Below, piece after piece: positions 1-14,242 of a stretch of DNA of 64,000 nucleotides (the stretch's first letter is position 1; each line of letters starts with the position of its first letter). The position numbers and the translations under genes were made by a program. Below the pieces are notes generated by a model. The model saw only the letters and a program-made list of their open reading frames with translations, did no database searches and had not been told where the DNA came from. Where the stretch lies: the NCBI GenBank assembly GCA_000697355.1, contig JNEN01000758.1, positions 55,012 through 119,011 of the forward strand. The letters are read 5' to 3'. This DNA is from Syncephalastrum monosporum B8922 (Eukaryota; Mucoromycota; Mucoromycetes; Mucorales; Syncephalastraceae).

Positions 1-2145
1 TTTCTGACCAGCCCTGCTACGACAGGTCCGACCACCAGCGCCGGCTTCTTGTATGGTTACGTCTTCTTCCGCCAGAAAAAGGACTCCACAATCCGTCGTG
101 GTTATTTCCAGGTGCGCGGGAATTTTGTGTAACCTCTATGGATCTGGATCTGGATCTCATCCTGTTTTGAAGAAATCTTTGGTTCTCTTGTCGCAGCATC
201 CGTTTGTCGGTCTCTTTTCGCGCATCGTTGCGATCCTTGGTCCCGTCTTCTTTGACACAGGCCAGCCCATGCTTGAGGCAGCGTGCATGAACATTGCCAA
301 CTGGTACGATCCTTTCGTTTTACTAATGCTTTTCGATGAAGGGACTGACCTCGTTACCGTTGTTCACTCTGTTCATGCAGGCCCGCTCCCGCCATTGGTC
401 AAGTCCTTGACCTCCCCTTTTTAGGGCATCTACTGCAGACAGAGATTGCATTGCCTTCTAAGCCCCAGCTTTTGGAAACCACCTCATTTGACATGAGTCG
501 TATGCAGCCTGATACCCAGATCATGGCCTCGCTCCCTGTAGGTGGCCTCTTCCATCACTATAAGGATATCCTCCAAGATCTTTGGTTACTATGGGAGCTC
601 ATGCTGCTTGCTGAACCGCTTGTTGTCATCGCTCCCGACCCAGGCGTTTGTAGTGAAGCTGTCGTGTCTCTAGTGGACCTTATTAATCCCGTAAGTCGTC
701 TCTCCTCTTCTAGGCAAAGGAAATTCACGTTTTCTGCTTTTCAAATGAATGCAAACACAATGATTTCTTTCTTTGTATATGGATAGATACCCTACTGCGG
801 AGACTATCGACCCTATTTCACTATTCAGGATGCCGATTTCAAGTCTTTCGTGACAAAGAACAAGGTTTGACTCAGGAGACCTTTCTCTTTCATTTAAACG
901 CTGATGTATCTGTAACAGCCGCCCACCAATTTAATCATTGGCGTGACGAACCCCTTTTTTAATACTGCCGTTGAGCATTGGCCGCACATAATCCGAGTCG
1001 GGAGGCAGCAGCCGAGGTAATGAGTGCATGCTATATGTGGCGCCATATTCTGACAGGGTCTGAAGGAAACCCGACGGTACGCTTATCACTGCACATGGTA
1101 ACCCTATTCCATCGCGCAAATCCAAGCCCGGATTGGGAGCCAAGTCCAACGTCCTGTTTGAGTTTATCCAGGCACGTGTATGTCATGATGGAAGGGATCG
1201 GCATATTAAGGCAGGTGCGCTTTTTTTAGGGTGTCACATCCAAGCGGAAAGGCGTCATTGCCAAAGACCGCGCGCTCTTGAAGATGCTGGCGGAAGCAAC
1301 CATGCGTGGCCATCCACCAGGTACAACAACATTAACAATTAAGAAAGAAAACAAAGAGAAACCAAAGAATGACCACACTCTGTGTGCAGGAGCATCGCAC
1401 AACTAACAACCTTTGTTTTTACATTGGTAATCAGATTGGGTGCTCAACAATATCCTGCGCCGCCACTTTGTGGATCTAACCGAGAAGTTTCTGGCCCCTC
1501 TGAATCGCTATTTTAGCACGCTTATCCCAGCACAAAAGTAAGACCCCGCACAGAAACACATGTATCTATCGCGCGCACGTATCACATCAACACGCGCGCG
1601 CGTGTGTCTGATCAGAAAAGCAAAATTTAGAGTAGTAACTGAACTGACAACAACATGGTTTTGTTTTGTTTTGCAACAGAACGACGGGGGTCGAGGAACC
1701 ACCGCAGCTGAAGCCGTTCCAGACCGAGAATTTCTTGAGGTCATTGAAAGACCATGGACCGCCGCTGGCCTTTAAATCCACCTTCAAGACACGAACGGCT
1801 GCGACAGACCCAACCAAAGAGCTTTATTCGCAATTTCTTAAATGTGGCAATTTCGCAACGTGGCTGCAGCGGCGTACAGCCGAGGCACAAACTGATATTG
1901 ACCGGCAGTATATCCAGTCGCTGTGCGAGGTCGATCCGGCGCGGTACTCCGCAGACGTCAGGGATCGTATCCGAGAAATTTTGGTAATCAAAAAAAAAAA
2001 AAAAAAAAGAAAGAAAGCACAGTGGTCAAAGAAGAGCAAAGCTAATGGGATTGAATAGTACTCATCGACTGGCTCGGTCGGTGTGTCCATGACCAGTGAG
2101 CAGCGTGAAAGACTGAGCGAAAGAGTCCAGGACATGCGGAAGTGA
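1..2145 (+). CDS. DENND6: DENND6/FAM116-type DENN domain protein (5' partial)
   Basis: A DENN-domain protein of the DENND6 (FAM116) family. In animals these act as Rab GEFs in endosomal recycling. The 5' end is cut off by the window. Visible exons are roughly 1-111, 173-303, 381-690, 787-864 and 919-1016, then several more ending with a last exon that stops at 2145. The family signature is clear: GYFQKSLVLLSQHPF, LEAACMNIANW, then PVGGLFHHYKDILQDLWLL, WELMLLAEPLVVIAP, PYCGDYRPYFTIQDADF and LIIGVTNPFF, followed by the DENN C-terminal helices (FLKCGNFATWLQRR, near 1833). The splice joints read well except in 1017-1330, where I could not settle the exon structure. Exon 1 ends in CAG before GTGCGC. 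A poly-A run at about 1990-2008 lies inside the last intron. The family is highly likely; the biochemical role is inferred from animal relatives. Confidence 0.85.
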
Positions 2146-2216
2146 AAATGGCCGAAGAAAATTTGCTATTTCTGTCGTGAAAACGTGTCGTCTATTACGG
2201 CTGTCTTTTTTTGGCA

Positions 2217-2363
2217 GGGCGGCACCCAACTTTGCATCTCTCTTCTCTTTTTTCTAACGTCGCTCTGTTACTTTTAATTCTTTTCTCTCTTCCCCTTCGC
2301 TCTTTTATTTCTATTTTTCATTCATCCTCTTTCCTTTCTTCTTTCTACTTTCCCTTCTTTTCC
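2217..2363 (+). promoter_or_regulatory. Pyrimidine-rich leader upstream of the 2364 gene
   Basis: About 130 bases made almost only of C and T lie directly before the ATG at 2364. Similar tracts precede the acyl-CoA oxidase gene. CT-rich leaders are common around fungal transcription starts. This is an inferred promoter/5'UTR feature. Confidence 0.4.
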
Positions 2364-3323
2364 ATGTCCGCACTTTCATCCAAGCTCTCGCGGGTACGCT
2401 CAGTCAAGCTTTCGGCTTTCAGCAACCACCGGCGGTCACCGTCACCCAACCCCCCACAGCAGCAAGCAACGTCACCGCCACCACCGCCGCCTGCGCCTCA
2501 GCCCAAACACAGTCCACCCTCGATACCACGCAGTCGCACTCTGAGCAACAACGCACGCGCAAACAGCTTCGGCGACACCCTGCGAGCGATCTCCAAGGAG
2601 GCACGCAGTGGCGAGTTTGCAGACGTTTACGACGTCTTCTTTTTCAGCGACAAGCGATGCCAGAACCGAGCCTTCTTCATGGCGGCACGTCTCAAGCAGA
2701 CCCTCCACGGCCGATCGCACCTGACAGATATGGATGACCATGTATGGGAACGGATGACGCACCGATTATACACAATGAACTACATTTTATTTGTTCTGCC
2801 GTCCACGTGCGAGCTGCGCGCACGCTTTCTCGCCTCGGTCGAACGTGACCTGGCTTGCATCGGTGACGGTCAACATGTTCTGAGACGTGGAGGCATGGAG
2901 GTCCACTTTGCGGTGCGTTACTGCCTCCGGCGCCTGAAAGCACAGCATTTTTACGGTTATGACGACGACGAAATTGAGCAAGTGGTGGAACGTGCGCGGG
3001 AGGTCATTGAACACTGCTTGGAAAGCGAATCCAAACTCGGGCACGCCGAACGGGATGCGATGTACGTGTTTCACGGACTGCGCATGGGCCTGCATGGTAG
3101 GTTCGAGCCGCACATCGACCTGGAAGAAGACCATGCACTTGCGGAACGGCTTCAGGCTGCCGTCAACGAAAACAAACAGGCCGCCAAACCTGCGTATGTG
3201 AACCCATTCGAAGATGAGGACGCGGTTGTGACAGACGATGACGACATGACCACTCCCTCCCATTCTCGCGAGGTTGATAGCGGGTTCTATGATAACTTTG
3301 TACCGCCCAAAACGGTAATTTAG
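2364..3323 (+). CDS. Unrecognised protein with proline-rich N-terminus and NPF motif
   Basis: Single-exon gene of 319 residues. I chose the ATG at 2364 because the frame upstream is open only through a CT-rich leader with no better ATG. The N-terminus (about 1-75) is basic, then rich in Ser and Pro with a run of six prolines, and looks disordered. A helical folded region follows (about 80-270; HVWERMTHRLYTMNYILF, EQVVERAREVIEHCLESE). The acidic tail contains an NPF tripeptide (AYVNPFEDED), the classic ligand of EH domains in endocytic proteins, so a role in membrane traffic is possible but unproven. I see no signal peptide, transmembrane segment or catalytic motif, and do not recognise the family. 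It follows the DENND6 gene by 218 bp on the same strand. Confidence 0.75.
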   Translation: MSALSSKLSRVRSVKLSAFSNHRRSPSPNPPQQQATSPPPPPPAPQPKHSPPSIPRSRTLSNNARANSFGDTLRAISKEARSGEFADVYDVFFFSDKRCQNRAFFMAARLKQTLHGRSHLTDMDDHVWERMTHRLYTMNYILFVLPSTCELRARFLASVERDLACIGDGQHVLRRGGMEVHFAVRYCLRRLKAQHFYGYDDDEIEQVVERAREVIEHCLESESKLGHAERDAMYVFHGLRMGLHGRFEPHIDLEEDHALAERLQAAVNENKQAAKPAYVNPFEDEDAVVTDDDDMTTPSHSREVDSGFYDNFVPPKTVI

Positions 3324-3620
3324 ATTCTTCTACTTTCTTCCCTGGTCCTATCCCATATTCTACACACACACACAACCCATGCACATCCTTACATACGTGC
3401 ACACACCTAGCACTTACATTTACACTTAAAACTCGCCTTGTCACTTAACTCTGTACATAACGTAATAGCCTACTTTCTCTCTCTCGTCTCACTGTAAGCA
3501 ATAGCAAGCAAATATAGCATGTTCATTTTATAGAATAACAAAATATGAAAGTGTATACACAGAGGTGAATAAGGGATGCAGAGGGAAGAAGCGAGAAGAA
3601 AGCAGAAATGAAAGCAAGTA

Positions 3621-4642
3621 TTACACATCAATGTCGTCCTTGCCAAACATACCACCGAGCATGACCTTTTCACCCGGATTGAAGGCAGGCATACCGAGGT
3701 AAGGGCAAGTTGAGCAACGGAAAGCATCACCCAGAGCGCAGCTACCGCAGCCGCCGACCTTGTTGGGGGTCGGATCGACTTCAGAGATGGCTTCCTCGAG
3801 TAAATCCAGCGATACGACGTTGTTTGACTCTTCTTCCTCGGCCTCGCCGTCCGCCATTGAAGCACGGCCGCAGGTGCAGTTCTTACATGCCTTGCGACGG
3901 CCATCGACCATTTCACAATCGTCAGGGCGGGCAAGAGCCTCCTTGGAGGGCTTCACCTTGTCTTCGTCGTCCAAGAGCATGTCATCGTCGAGTAATTCGT
4001 CGTCGTCGTCGTCGTTTACAGACACAGTCCATGCCTTCTTCTTTTCTTCGGTTTGCTTAGGCTTCTTTTTGAAGTTGAGTGTAACCTTTTGGCCGATCTC
4101 GTAGGCAGGCTTCTTTAATGTTACACGTGCAAGACCGACCTGGCCAGCCAACTCGGCGTTGCTGGGGAAGACGGCTGCGACCTGGTCGTCCGTAAGCGTG
4201 TCGACCTGGGTCACCTCGACGTCGACGAAGCCAGTCAGCTTGAGCAGGGATACCAGATCAGCTTGCTTGCGGGTCAATGCCGTATCGGCCACCTCTGACG
4301 CATCAAGGAGGATCAGTTCATTCAGTTGCAGGGTGCCGTTGGGGGTCAACAATGACAAGTAGCGAGACAGGATCTGCGGTGTATGTACATGATTACTCAG
4401 TCCAGCCAAGTTGGAGTACAGTCGTTCGAAGCTGTTCTTTGCCAGAGGAGCTGATCAGACAATACATGAGCAGCCATTCAGCAACGTTTTCACTCTATGC
4501 GGTATATACCTTCAGCAATGCGCTCCATGGCTTCGAATGCAGCTTGATCGTCTGTAGCTTTCTTGTACTCGTACAAAGTATCCTGGTTCACGGTGGTGGG
4601 AGCAACAAACAAAGTCTTTCGGGTACTGTCGGTGGCAACCAT
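3621..4642 (-). CDS. DRE2: Anamorsin / DRE2 cytosolic Fe-S assembly protein
   Basis: DRE2 (CIAPIN1, anamorsin) carries electrons with the diflavin reductase Tah18 in the early step of cytosolic iron-sulfur protein assembly. Two exons, 4642-4510 and 4450-3621, with a 59-nt GT-AG intron, encode 320 residues. The N-terminal half matches the methyltransferase-like domain. An acidic linker with an Asp run follows. Then comes the first cluster motif, Cys near 223, 233, 236 and 238 (CKNCTCG), expected to bind [2Fe-2S], and the second, C-x2-C-x7-C-x2-C near 279-293 ([15 protein letters not shown]), expected to bind [4Fe-4S], followed by the invariant PYLGMPAF. All cluster ligands are present and length is typical. 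The start is the first ATG giving [12 protein letters not shown]. It is divergent from HEM2 across 1.8 kb. Confidence 0.95.
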
Positions 4643-7452
<2,810 letters not shown>

Positions 7453-8124
7453 TGTGAACCTCTTTGAGTCGAACTCTTTTTTTTTATTTTTTTTTCCTTC
7501 ACACTCCCCTCTCCTCTATTGTGTTAGAAACAAAAAAAGCGTATAGCTGGGTTGAACGTTTATATGTAGATAAGTATAAAGTAATGGCAATAGAATGAAG
7601 GTTTGATGACGGTATTCTTATGAACGCAGTCCGCCATACCTCATAGCATAGCAATGTTGCTGGCATGTTTGTTGATACGTTTGTCGCGATGGTAACTTTA
7701 CCAAGCATGAGCACATGCCGATAAGAATACAAGGGTAATTCCACATGCATCTAAGGTGAGGCTAGTCAGTCTTTATCATTCTGTAGCTACCTGGAACTTG
7801 GCCTTTCCCCTAAGAAGAGTGAGCACTATGACAAAACAGCAGCAGCAGGTAGTAACAGTGGTAGTATAAGTACAATACACTGTATGTATAGTAGGTATGA
7901 GAAGTGATAACAGTAACAAAGTATAATAAATGCTGCTACATAGGATACCAAAGTGACTGAGAATGATGCACACGGTCCACTTGCCCATGATCCTGTGCTG
8001 AGCTGTAAAGAGCGAGAAGGCTGCTGCGGCGGCATAGTCAGTTTGATCAGCCGCTCCTCCTATTCTCCTCTCTCTCTCTCTCCCTCTCTCTCTCTGCCTT
8101 TTCCTCTTCTTGCTTTGTTACTCC
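7453..8124. other. Intergenic region downstream of HEM2
   Basis: A T-rich run just after the HEM2 stop, then AT-rich sequence without supported coding capacity. A CT-repeat tract at about 8070-8110 directly precedes the next gene and is probably its leader. Confidence 0.4.
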
Positions 8125-8697
8125 ATGTCGCAAAGTCGAAACAGCGACTTTCGGCAACAGCAGACCCTCTACAAGTCCACACACTACTATGGGCTACCCA
8201 AATCAACGCCTTCTTATTCACTGTCTCCACGATCCGTCTCGAATCATGGAGGAGAGTCTAGCAGTAGTATGAGCGCCAAAGGTATGAGAAAAGCGATCCA
8301 TCGTAAAGTTGGTACTCATGTGGGGTTCTGGATTAGGCAGAAAACGCCGTGCGTCCGAAGACGAAGAAATGACGACGATTGAACGGGATGAGGACGAAGA
8401 AGAAGTGCCGACTGATGTGTGGCACGATACCAGCGCCAGTGCAACCAAGCGCAACCGCACTCATGAGAAAGTCCCGCTCAGCAAGCTGCTTGGTATGACC
8501 TTATTTTCTTAAACATATAACACGGGATACTCATCTACATCCTCTATGTAGAACTTCTCGGCAAAGATGCCCTTGTCGAGTTAGTGAGTGGCCTCGTCGA
8601 CAGCAACCCACAACTGCAGCAAGACGTCGATGCCATGCTTGCTGCTCACGCCGCCGAAAACCCGGATCTCGCCCGAAACGCCAGAGACGCCTTTTGA
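8125..8697 (+). CDS. Short Cut8/STS1-like protein (proteasome tether N-terminal part)
   Basis: Three exons, 8125-8281, 8337-8492 and 8552-8697, encode 152 residues. The Ser-rich N-terminus leads to a basic patch GRKRRASEDEE resembling a nuclear localisation signal. After an acidic linker comes KRNRTHEKVPLSKLLELLGK followed by DALVELVSGLVDSNPQLQQD. That combination is the hallmark of the N-terminal part of fungal Cut8/Sts1, which anchors 26S proteasomes at the nuclear envelope. Family members are normally longer, with a helical-bundle domain and lipid-binding tail that are missing here; the protein stops 20 residues after the match. Both introns are phase 1 with GTATG donors. It could be a genuine mini-protein, or a further exon could exist downstream. 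The family call is by motif resemblance only. Confidence 0.6.
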
Positions 8698-9238
8698 TCT
8701 TCGCATTTACATCTACATTTACACCGTCTTCCGCTCTCTGTCCTTTTTGTCTGTCTATCTGTCTACCTGTATATATGATTTTTGTTTTGTTCTTGCGATG
8801 CGTACATATCCGCACTCCTCTCTTTCTGATATTTATTGTCCTTGCATGTCACCTCTCTTCTAAACTCGCAAGCAAATGATGAATGAATAGGTAAAAGGCG
8901 ATTTTCCACTCTATTGAAATTTTGCAATCTTTTTCACATGCGGTCCAGCGGGCAACCCCAGATTTTTCCACTTGTCGATTGAAGTGTGGGATGAAGCTTA
9001 TACAATAAAATCGTCGGGACGGTTCATCTTCACGCTTTGCCCCACACTCTTACTCGTCGCGTTGCATGAAGACGTTCCTCCTGAGGTGATACAGCTGACA
9101 CAGTACTCTACTCTTCGCCTCCCGCGCTTTTCTTTTTCTCTCTCGTTCTCTCTCTCTCTCTCTTTTTTTTACCTCTTTCTCTTCTCTCCTTACTTCTACT
9201 TCGACTACTTCTTTCAACGCTAGCCCACTCGACCTGAC
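8698..9238. other. Intergenic region with CT-rich leader before acyl-CoA oxidase
   Basis: The spacer holds a probable terminator region for the preceding gene and, at about 9113-9230, a CT-rich tract leading up to the acyl-CoA oxidase ATG. No further gene was seen. Confidence 0.4.
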
Positions 9239-11769
9239 ATGGTTATCCCCTTGAACCGATCGACCGACCCTGCCGCAAAGGCAGCCATCGAGCGACTGGA
9301 CCAGCTCAAAAAGCAGCTGGATTTGACCCCGTCGTCCATGTCTTTGCAAGCACCCAAAGACATGGCCGCCGAACGCGACGCTGCCAAATTCGATATCGAG
9401 AAGCTGTCCTACTACTGGGCAGGTGGCGAGGAACGCTACAAGCACCTGGTATATATACACCCTCCCCCCGCCCCTCCTCCTCTTCTTCTTGCCTAAGTCG
9501 CTCATTCGCTTCGCCACATTTAGCAACGGGCGTTCAAGTTCATGGCAAGCGATCCGGAACTTGTCATGCAGCCCCCGCGCAATATTCTTGACACTACCCG
9601 CCCTGAAATTCGCGAATTGTAATGAGCGTGTTGTGCTGTGTGTGTGTGTAACATGTCTTGCTTACAGTATGTCCTGACAATGTAGCACGATGGGCCAAAT
9701 CCACCGCTATGTCAAGGTCTTACAGGACCCGCTTTATAAGAACGACCCCGACTTCAAGGAGGCTCTCTTCCAAGCCCTGGCTATGTACTCTGAGAGCTTC
9801 TCCATGCGCATCGGTGTCCACACTGCTTTGTTCAAGAATGTTCTGAACATGCTAGGCAGCGACGCCCAGCGCGAACAATGGTTGGATGATATTGAGAACT
9901 TCCGCGTCATTGGCTGCTTTGCCATGGTAAGATGGCCCCCTGTCCACGACACACACACACTCTGGTAGAGACACCGTAATTCACAAAAGATATAGACGGA
10001 GCTCGGTCATAGCTCGGCCCTGCGTGATATCGAGACAAGAGCGACGTATGATATGGCTACGGACGAGTTTGTGATTGAGTCACCTTCAATTACAGCCACC
10101 AAATGGTGGATCGGTATGGCCGGCAAAACCGCAACCCACACGATGGTCATTGCCCAGACCTACATCAACGGCAAGCACTACGGTCATAACTGGTTCGTTG
10201 TCCAGCTCCGCGACCGCGAGACGGGCGAGCTGATGCCCAACATTGTCGCAGGTGATATTGGCGCCAAAGTGGGCCGCTCCGGTCTCGATAACGGTTGGAT
10301 CCAATTCCGCAATGTGCGCACACCGCGCGCCAACATGATGTCGCGCTGGGTCTCCCTCACTCGCCAAGGCGAGTACACACCCGCACCCTCTCCTGTCGTC
10401 ATGTACGCTACCCTGATCCCCGAGCGTATTATGTTGACCGTCAACTGCGTCGCCATGGTCACGCAGGCCCTCACGATCGCTACCCGCTATGGCGTCGTGC
10501 GTCGCCAGGGACACAAGAACGAGCAGATCATGGACTACCTTTCGCACTATGGCAAGCTCGTGCCCGCCATCGCCTTCATGTACATGACCCACTCGGCATG
10601 CATGACTGTCAACGAGCAGTTCAAGGTCCTCACCGCTGGAGGCGACATGGATCCCATGACTTACCTCAACCACGTTGGCGATATGCACGCAATCTCGGCC
10701 TGTTTCAAGGGTTACGTCGGCTGGTTCGGCTCGGACATCCTCGAGACCTGCCGTCGCTGCTGCGGTGGCCATGCCTATTCGGCTTACAATGCCATCGGCA
10801 GCTTAATCGACGACTGGGGGGTCCTGACCACGGGCGGTGGTGACAACGTTGTCATGCTTCAGCAGACTACCCGCATCCTCCTCCACCGCCTGGAGCAGAA
10901 ACTCGAGATGGACGAATACCCCGAACTCCAGTTCAAGAGCTCGACCCATTACTTCACCAGGGCCAAGGAATACGTCAGCTGGTCAACCTGGAACGTCAAG
11001 GATGTAGAGGACTGCTTGAAGAACTTGACCCTGATCGAGGACGCACTGCACTGCATCCTCGTCAAGCGGGTGAGTCCACAGAGATGACAAACGAGGTGAC
11101 CTTCGATCGCCTGACCTTCTTTTAATATAGTTGAACAGCATCAACAATGAGCTCAAAGCCGGCAGCACCCACAACGACTTGCTTCTCGATGAAGCGCGCG
11201 CGGCTGAACTGCACGGAGCGGCCTACATGTTTAGTGACGCAGTCAGCAAATTCGGAAGTCTAAACCACGTCGATCCCGGGTTGGACAAGGACGTCGCTAA
11301 AATTATGCACCGCTTGACAGCCCTCTGGGGTCTGCACGTGCTCCACACCTTCAGCGATCAGGGTTACAAGGAAGGTGTCTTGAGCCCCGCACAAATTAAG
11401 GCGACCGAGAAGCTTTACCTCAAGGTAAAAAGCAGAAAGTTTTACCTCCGCTTGGATGAGCCACTCACATGTCGTTATGCTTTCCTTTGTCATTTCACGA
11501 TGATACTTTAGCTGTGCAAGGAGTTGCGCTACCAGGTGGTCGGTCTCACCGATGCATTCGGCTATCCTGACTTTGTACTGAAAGCGCCGATCGGTAAATA
11601 CGATGGTGATATCTATGAACGTAGGTAAAGCACTGTTGTTGTAGACGGATGACTCACCTGCTGGCTTCTAGCTTATTTCGAGACTGTGCTTAATGCTCCC
11701 TCATCTACCGGCAAGCCACCTTACCATGCCAAGTATATCCAGCCCCTCACCACACAAACCCGCAACTGA
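9239..11769 (+). CDS. Acyl-CoA oxidase (peroxisomal)
   Basis: FAD-dependent oxidation of fatty acyl-CoA to trans-2-enoyl-CoA with release of hydrogen peroxide, the first step of peroxisomal beta-oxidation. Seven exons: 9239-9448, 9524-9618, 9686-9926, 9996-11069, 11131-11424, 11512-11620 and 11672-11769, giving 706 residues, normal for the family. Recognisable elements are the N-terminal helical domain, the flavin/substrate segment TELGHSSALRDIETRATYD, the TKWWIGMAGKTATHTMVIAQ beta domain, the RQGHKNEQIMDYLSHYGKL region and CRRCCGGHAYSAYNAIGSL in the C-terminal helical domain. The protein ends in QTRN, so there is no SKL-type PTS1, and I see no PTS2; several yeast Pox proteins also lack a PTS1. 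Mucoralean genomes usually carry several copies, so no numbered symbol is given. Confidence 0.93.
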
Positions 11770-12512
11770 TAGCGAAGGGGTGTGCCACGAGTGGTATGGG
11801 TGCAATAAAAATGAAAAATCAAATATAACGATCGGAAGACTCCTTGGTCTCCTCTTCTCTGGAGGCATAATATGTCCTATTTCTGAGATCGTATCCATCG
11901 AGAAGAACCCTCTAATACACGTCAAAAAGGGGAAAAGGACGGGTTAAACATTACATTATACCTCTACATGGACCAGCATAGGCGCGAACCAACAAGTGGC
12001 GGTCCACAGGCCAAATGAGTTGAGTTCTAAACCAAGTCCGCAAAAGGAGATACCCGGTTGCTTAGAAATACACGATCTTACTCTGTGTGTGTCGGAAAAT
12101 GGTAAGAGCCAGATGTATTTTTGTTGTCTGAGCATGACACAGGAAAAGGGTGCATCCGAATGAGCGGTTTCCCGTCAATAGCTACTAGTCCCTCCACAGC
12201 TAGTCCGGTAGGATTGGATTTCGTTTTTGACACCAGCACACGAGATAACAGTATAAGAAAACTGATATGATAAACCATGCTCCGTAAAAAGAAAATCTTG
12301 GAAAGGGGGGGGGGGCGGTGGCATTCTCAGATAGTGACAATTGACAAAAAAGTAACACTCATACGTAAATCCCATACCATATTAATTCTCGATGAACGGA
12401 ACCTCAAAAAGAGGGTAGGTGGACTTTTAACTGCGAAACATGTATATATAAACCACGGAGAGATCAGTCGAGAGGTACTTATAATCACTCGACTAGCATT
12501 TTATTTTCCATC
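11770..12512. other. Intergenic region
   Basis: AT-rich spacer between acyl-CoA oxidase and alcohol dehydrogenase. A G10-type homopolymer lies near 12305. No coding or RNA gene was recognised. Confidence 0.4.
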
Positions 12513-13839
12513 ATGAGCACCGATACTTTTCACGGTTGGGCCTGCACTGGCAAAGGTATGCACAAGTCAAAAAATAATAGTAGCGAATAATGAACACCTT
12601 GCATATTATAGGCGAGCCGCTTCAGTGGCAAGAGCTCCCTCTCAAGGCTTTCGACGCTGATACGGTGGAGATGAAGGTCAGCCATTGTGGTATTTGGTAT
12701 GTACAGAAATTGGAAGATAGCTGTATATGTAGTTTTCATCGCTATTGACGCTGTCATCTTTTCCTGCGCGAACAGTGGTTCGGACCTGCACACGATGGAC
12801 TCGGGCTGGGGTCCTACTGACTATCCTTGCGTAGTCGGCCACGAGGTACGAGCTTTTTTTTTTTTTTTTACTATTATTTACCGTGTGTTCGAGAACATGT
12901 AGTAATCTCTCTAACAGATTGTGGGAACCGCGACACGTGTCGGTGAAAACGTCAAACACATCCAAGTCGGAGGTACAGCGCAAGTGGGGGTTTGACGGCC
13001 TACTTCTTGTTACCTTATTAAAACAGCAATATTTTTTCTCAGATCGGATTGGCGTCGGCGCTCAATCGGGTTCGTGCCTCGACTGTACTCGGTGCAAAAA
13101 CGGCGAAGAGAACCTCTGCGAGAACGGCTTAATCGGCACATACAACTCGCGGTGGCAGAACGGCGACAAGTCGTTTGGTGGCTACGCTGACAAGTGGCGC
13201 GGTCACCAGCGCTTCGTCTTCAAGGTCCCTGAGAACATGACCAACGAGCTCGCAGCGACTTTCTTCTGTGCAGGCGTGACGACCTACGCGCCTCTTAAAC
13301 GCTACGGCTGCAAGGCCGGCGACAAGGTCGGTGTGATTGGTATCGGTGGCCTCGGGCACTTTGCGGTGCAGTGGGCCAAAGCCATGGGAGCTAGCGTCGT
13401 GGCACTGTCGAGCTCGGACCGCAAGCGGGAGGACGCGAAAGCGCTGGGCTGCGACGAGTATGTCGTGACCTCGGACGCGGACGCGATGAAGAAGCACTCG
13501 GGCAGCTTCACTCACATTGTCTGCACGTCCTTTGCGGGAGGCATGGACTGGCCCGCGTACCTGATGCTCATGAAGGCCAACTCTCACTTTATCATGGTGG
13601 CCCTCCCTGAAGAGCCCCTTTCTGGTATTCCCGCCGGTCTCCTGGCCATCCGTCAGATTGCGCTCGTCGGCTCGTGTATCGGTAGCCCCCAGACGATTGA
13701 GGAGATGCTTGAGTTCGCGGCCGAGACGGGTGTCAAGCCCTGGATCCAGAAGTATCCGCTTAAGGACACGCCTGCGGCTGTCCAGGCCATGCGTGATGGC
13801 AAGGCGCGTTACCGCATCGTCCTCGAGAACGAGAACTAA
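12513..13839 (+). CDS. Zinc-dependent alcohol dehydrogenase, CAD/ADH6 family
   Basis: Medium-chain, probably NADP(H)-dependent, reductase of aldehydes (cinnamyl-alcohol-dehydrogenase type, like yeast Adh6/Adh7). Five exons: 12513-12555, 12612-12696, 12776-12845, 12918-12972 and 13043-13839, encoding 349 residues. The catalytic zinc site is seen as CGICGSDLH and GHEIVG. The structural zinc loop is CLDCTRCKNGEENLC. The cofactor motif GIGGLGHFAVQWAKAMG sits near the middle, followed by SSSDRKREDA, where a basic residue after the second strand favours NADPH. A frequent substrate class is furfural and other short aldehydes, but the physiological substrate cannot be told from sequence. All splice joints restore invariant motifs, which supports the model. 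Confidence 0.93.
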
Positions 13840-14242
13840 TGTGTGCCAGTTTACGTGCCCGTTGTAGAAATATAGTAGTAGTAGTAATAGTGTTGTCGCA
13901 TAATAAAGTAAGCATAAAAAGTCCACAAATCATCCATAGAGACAGGGAAAATGCTGCGATACGTAGATGCTTCTTCAAACTGTCTTTCTTTATAATTAAC
14001 TTAAGTAAGAAAGGGGATGCTCAATGACAGCTTATACATACGATATGTGTGCATGCAAACTGCTATTGAGTCCAAGCATGCGGGTGTGTGTCAGCTATCC
14101 GAGTTGGCGGGTGGTGCAACTTCGTGTCACGACGACAAAATGAAAATTAACATCAGCTGACAACCACTATTTAGCTTCATTTTCGTTCTACAGAATCTAC
14201 TAAACTCCTTTTTGCTACATTTTGAATGCTCTTACCAGCACA
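13840..14242. other. Intergenic region
   Basis: Short AT-rich spacer between the alcohol dehydrogenase and the membrane-protein gene. Nothing recognised. Confidence 0.35.
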
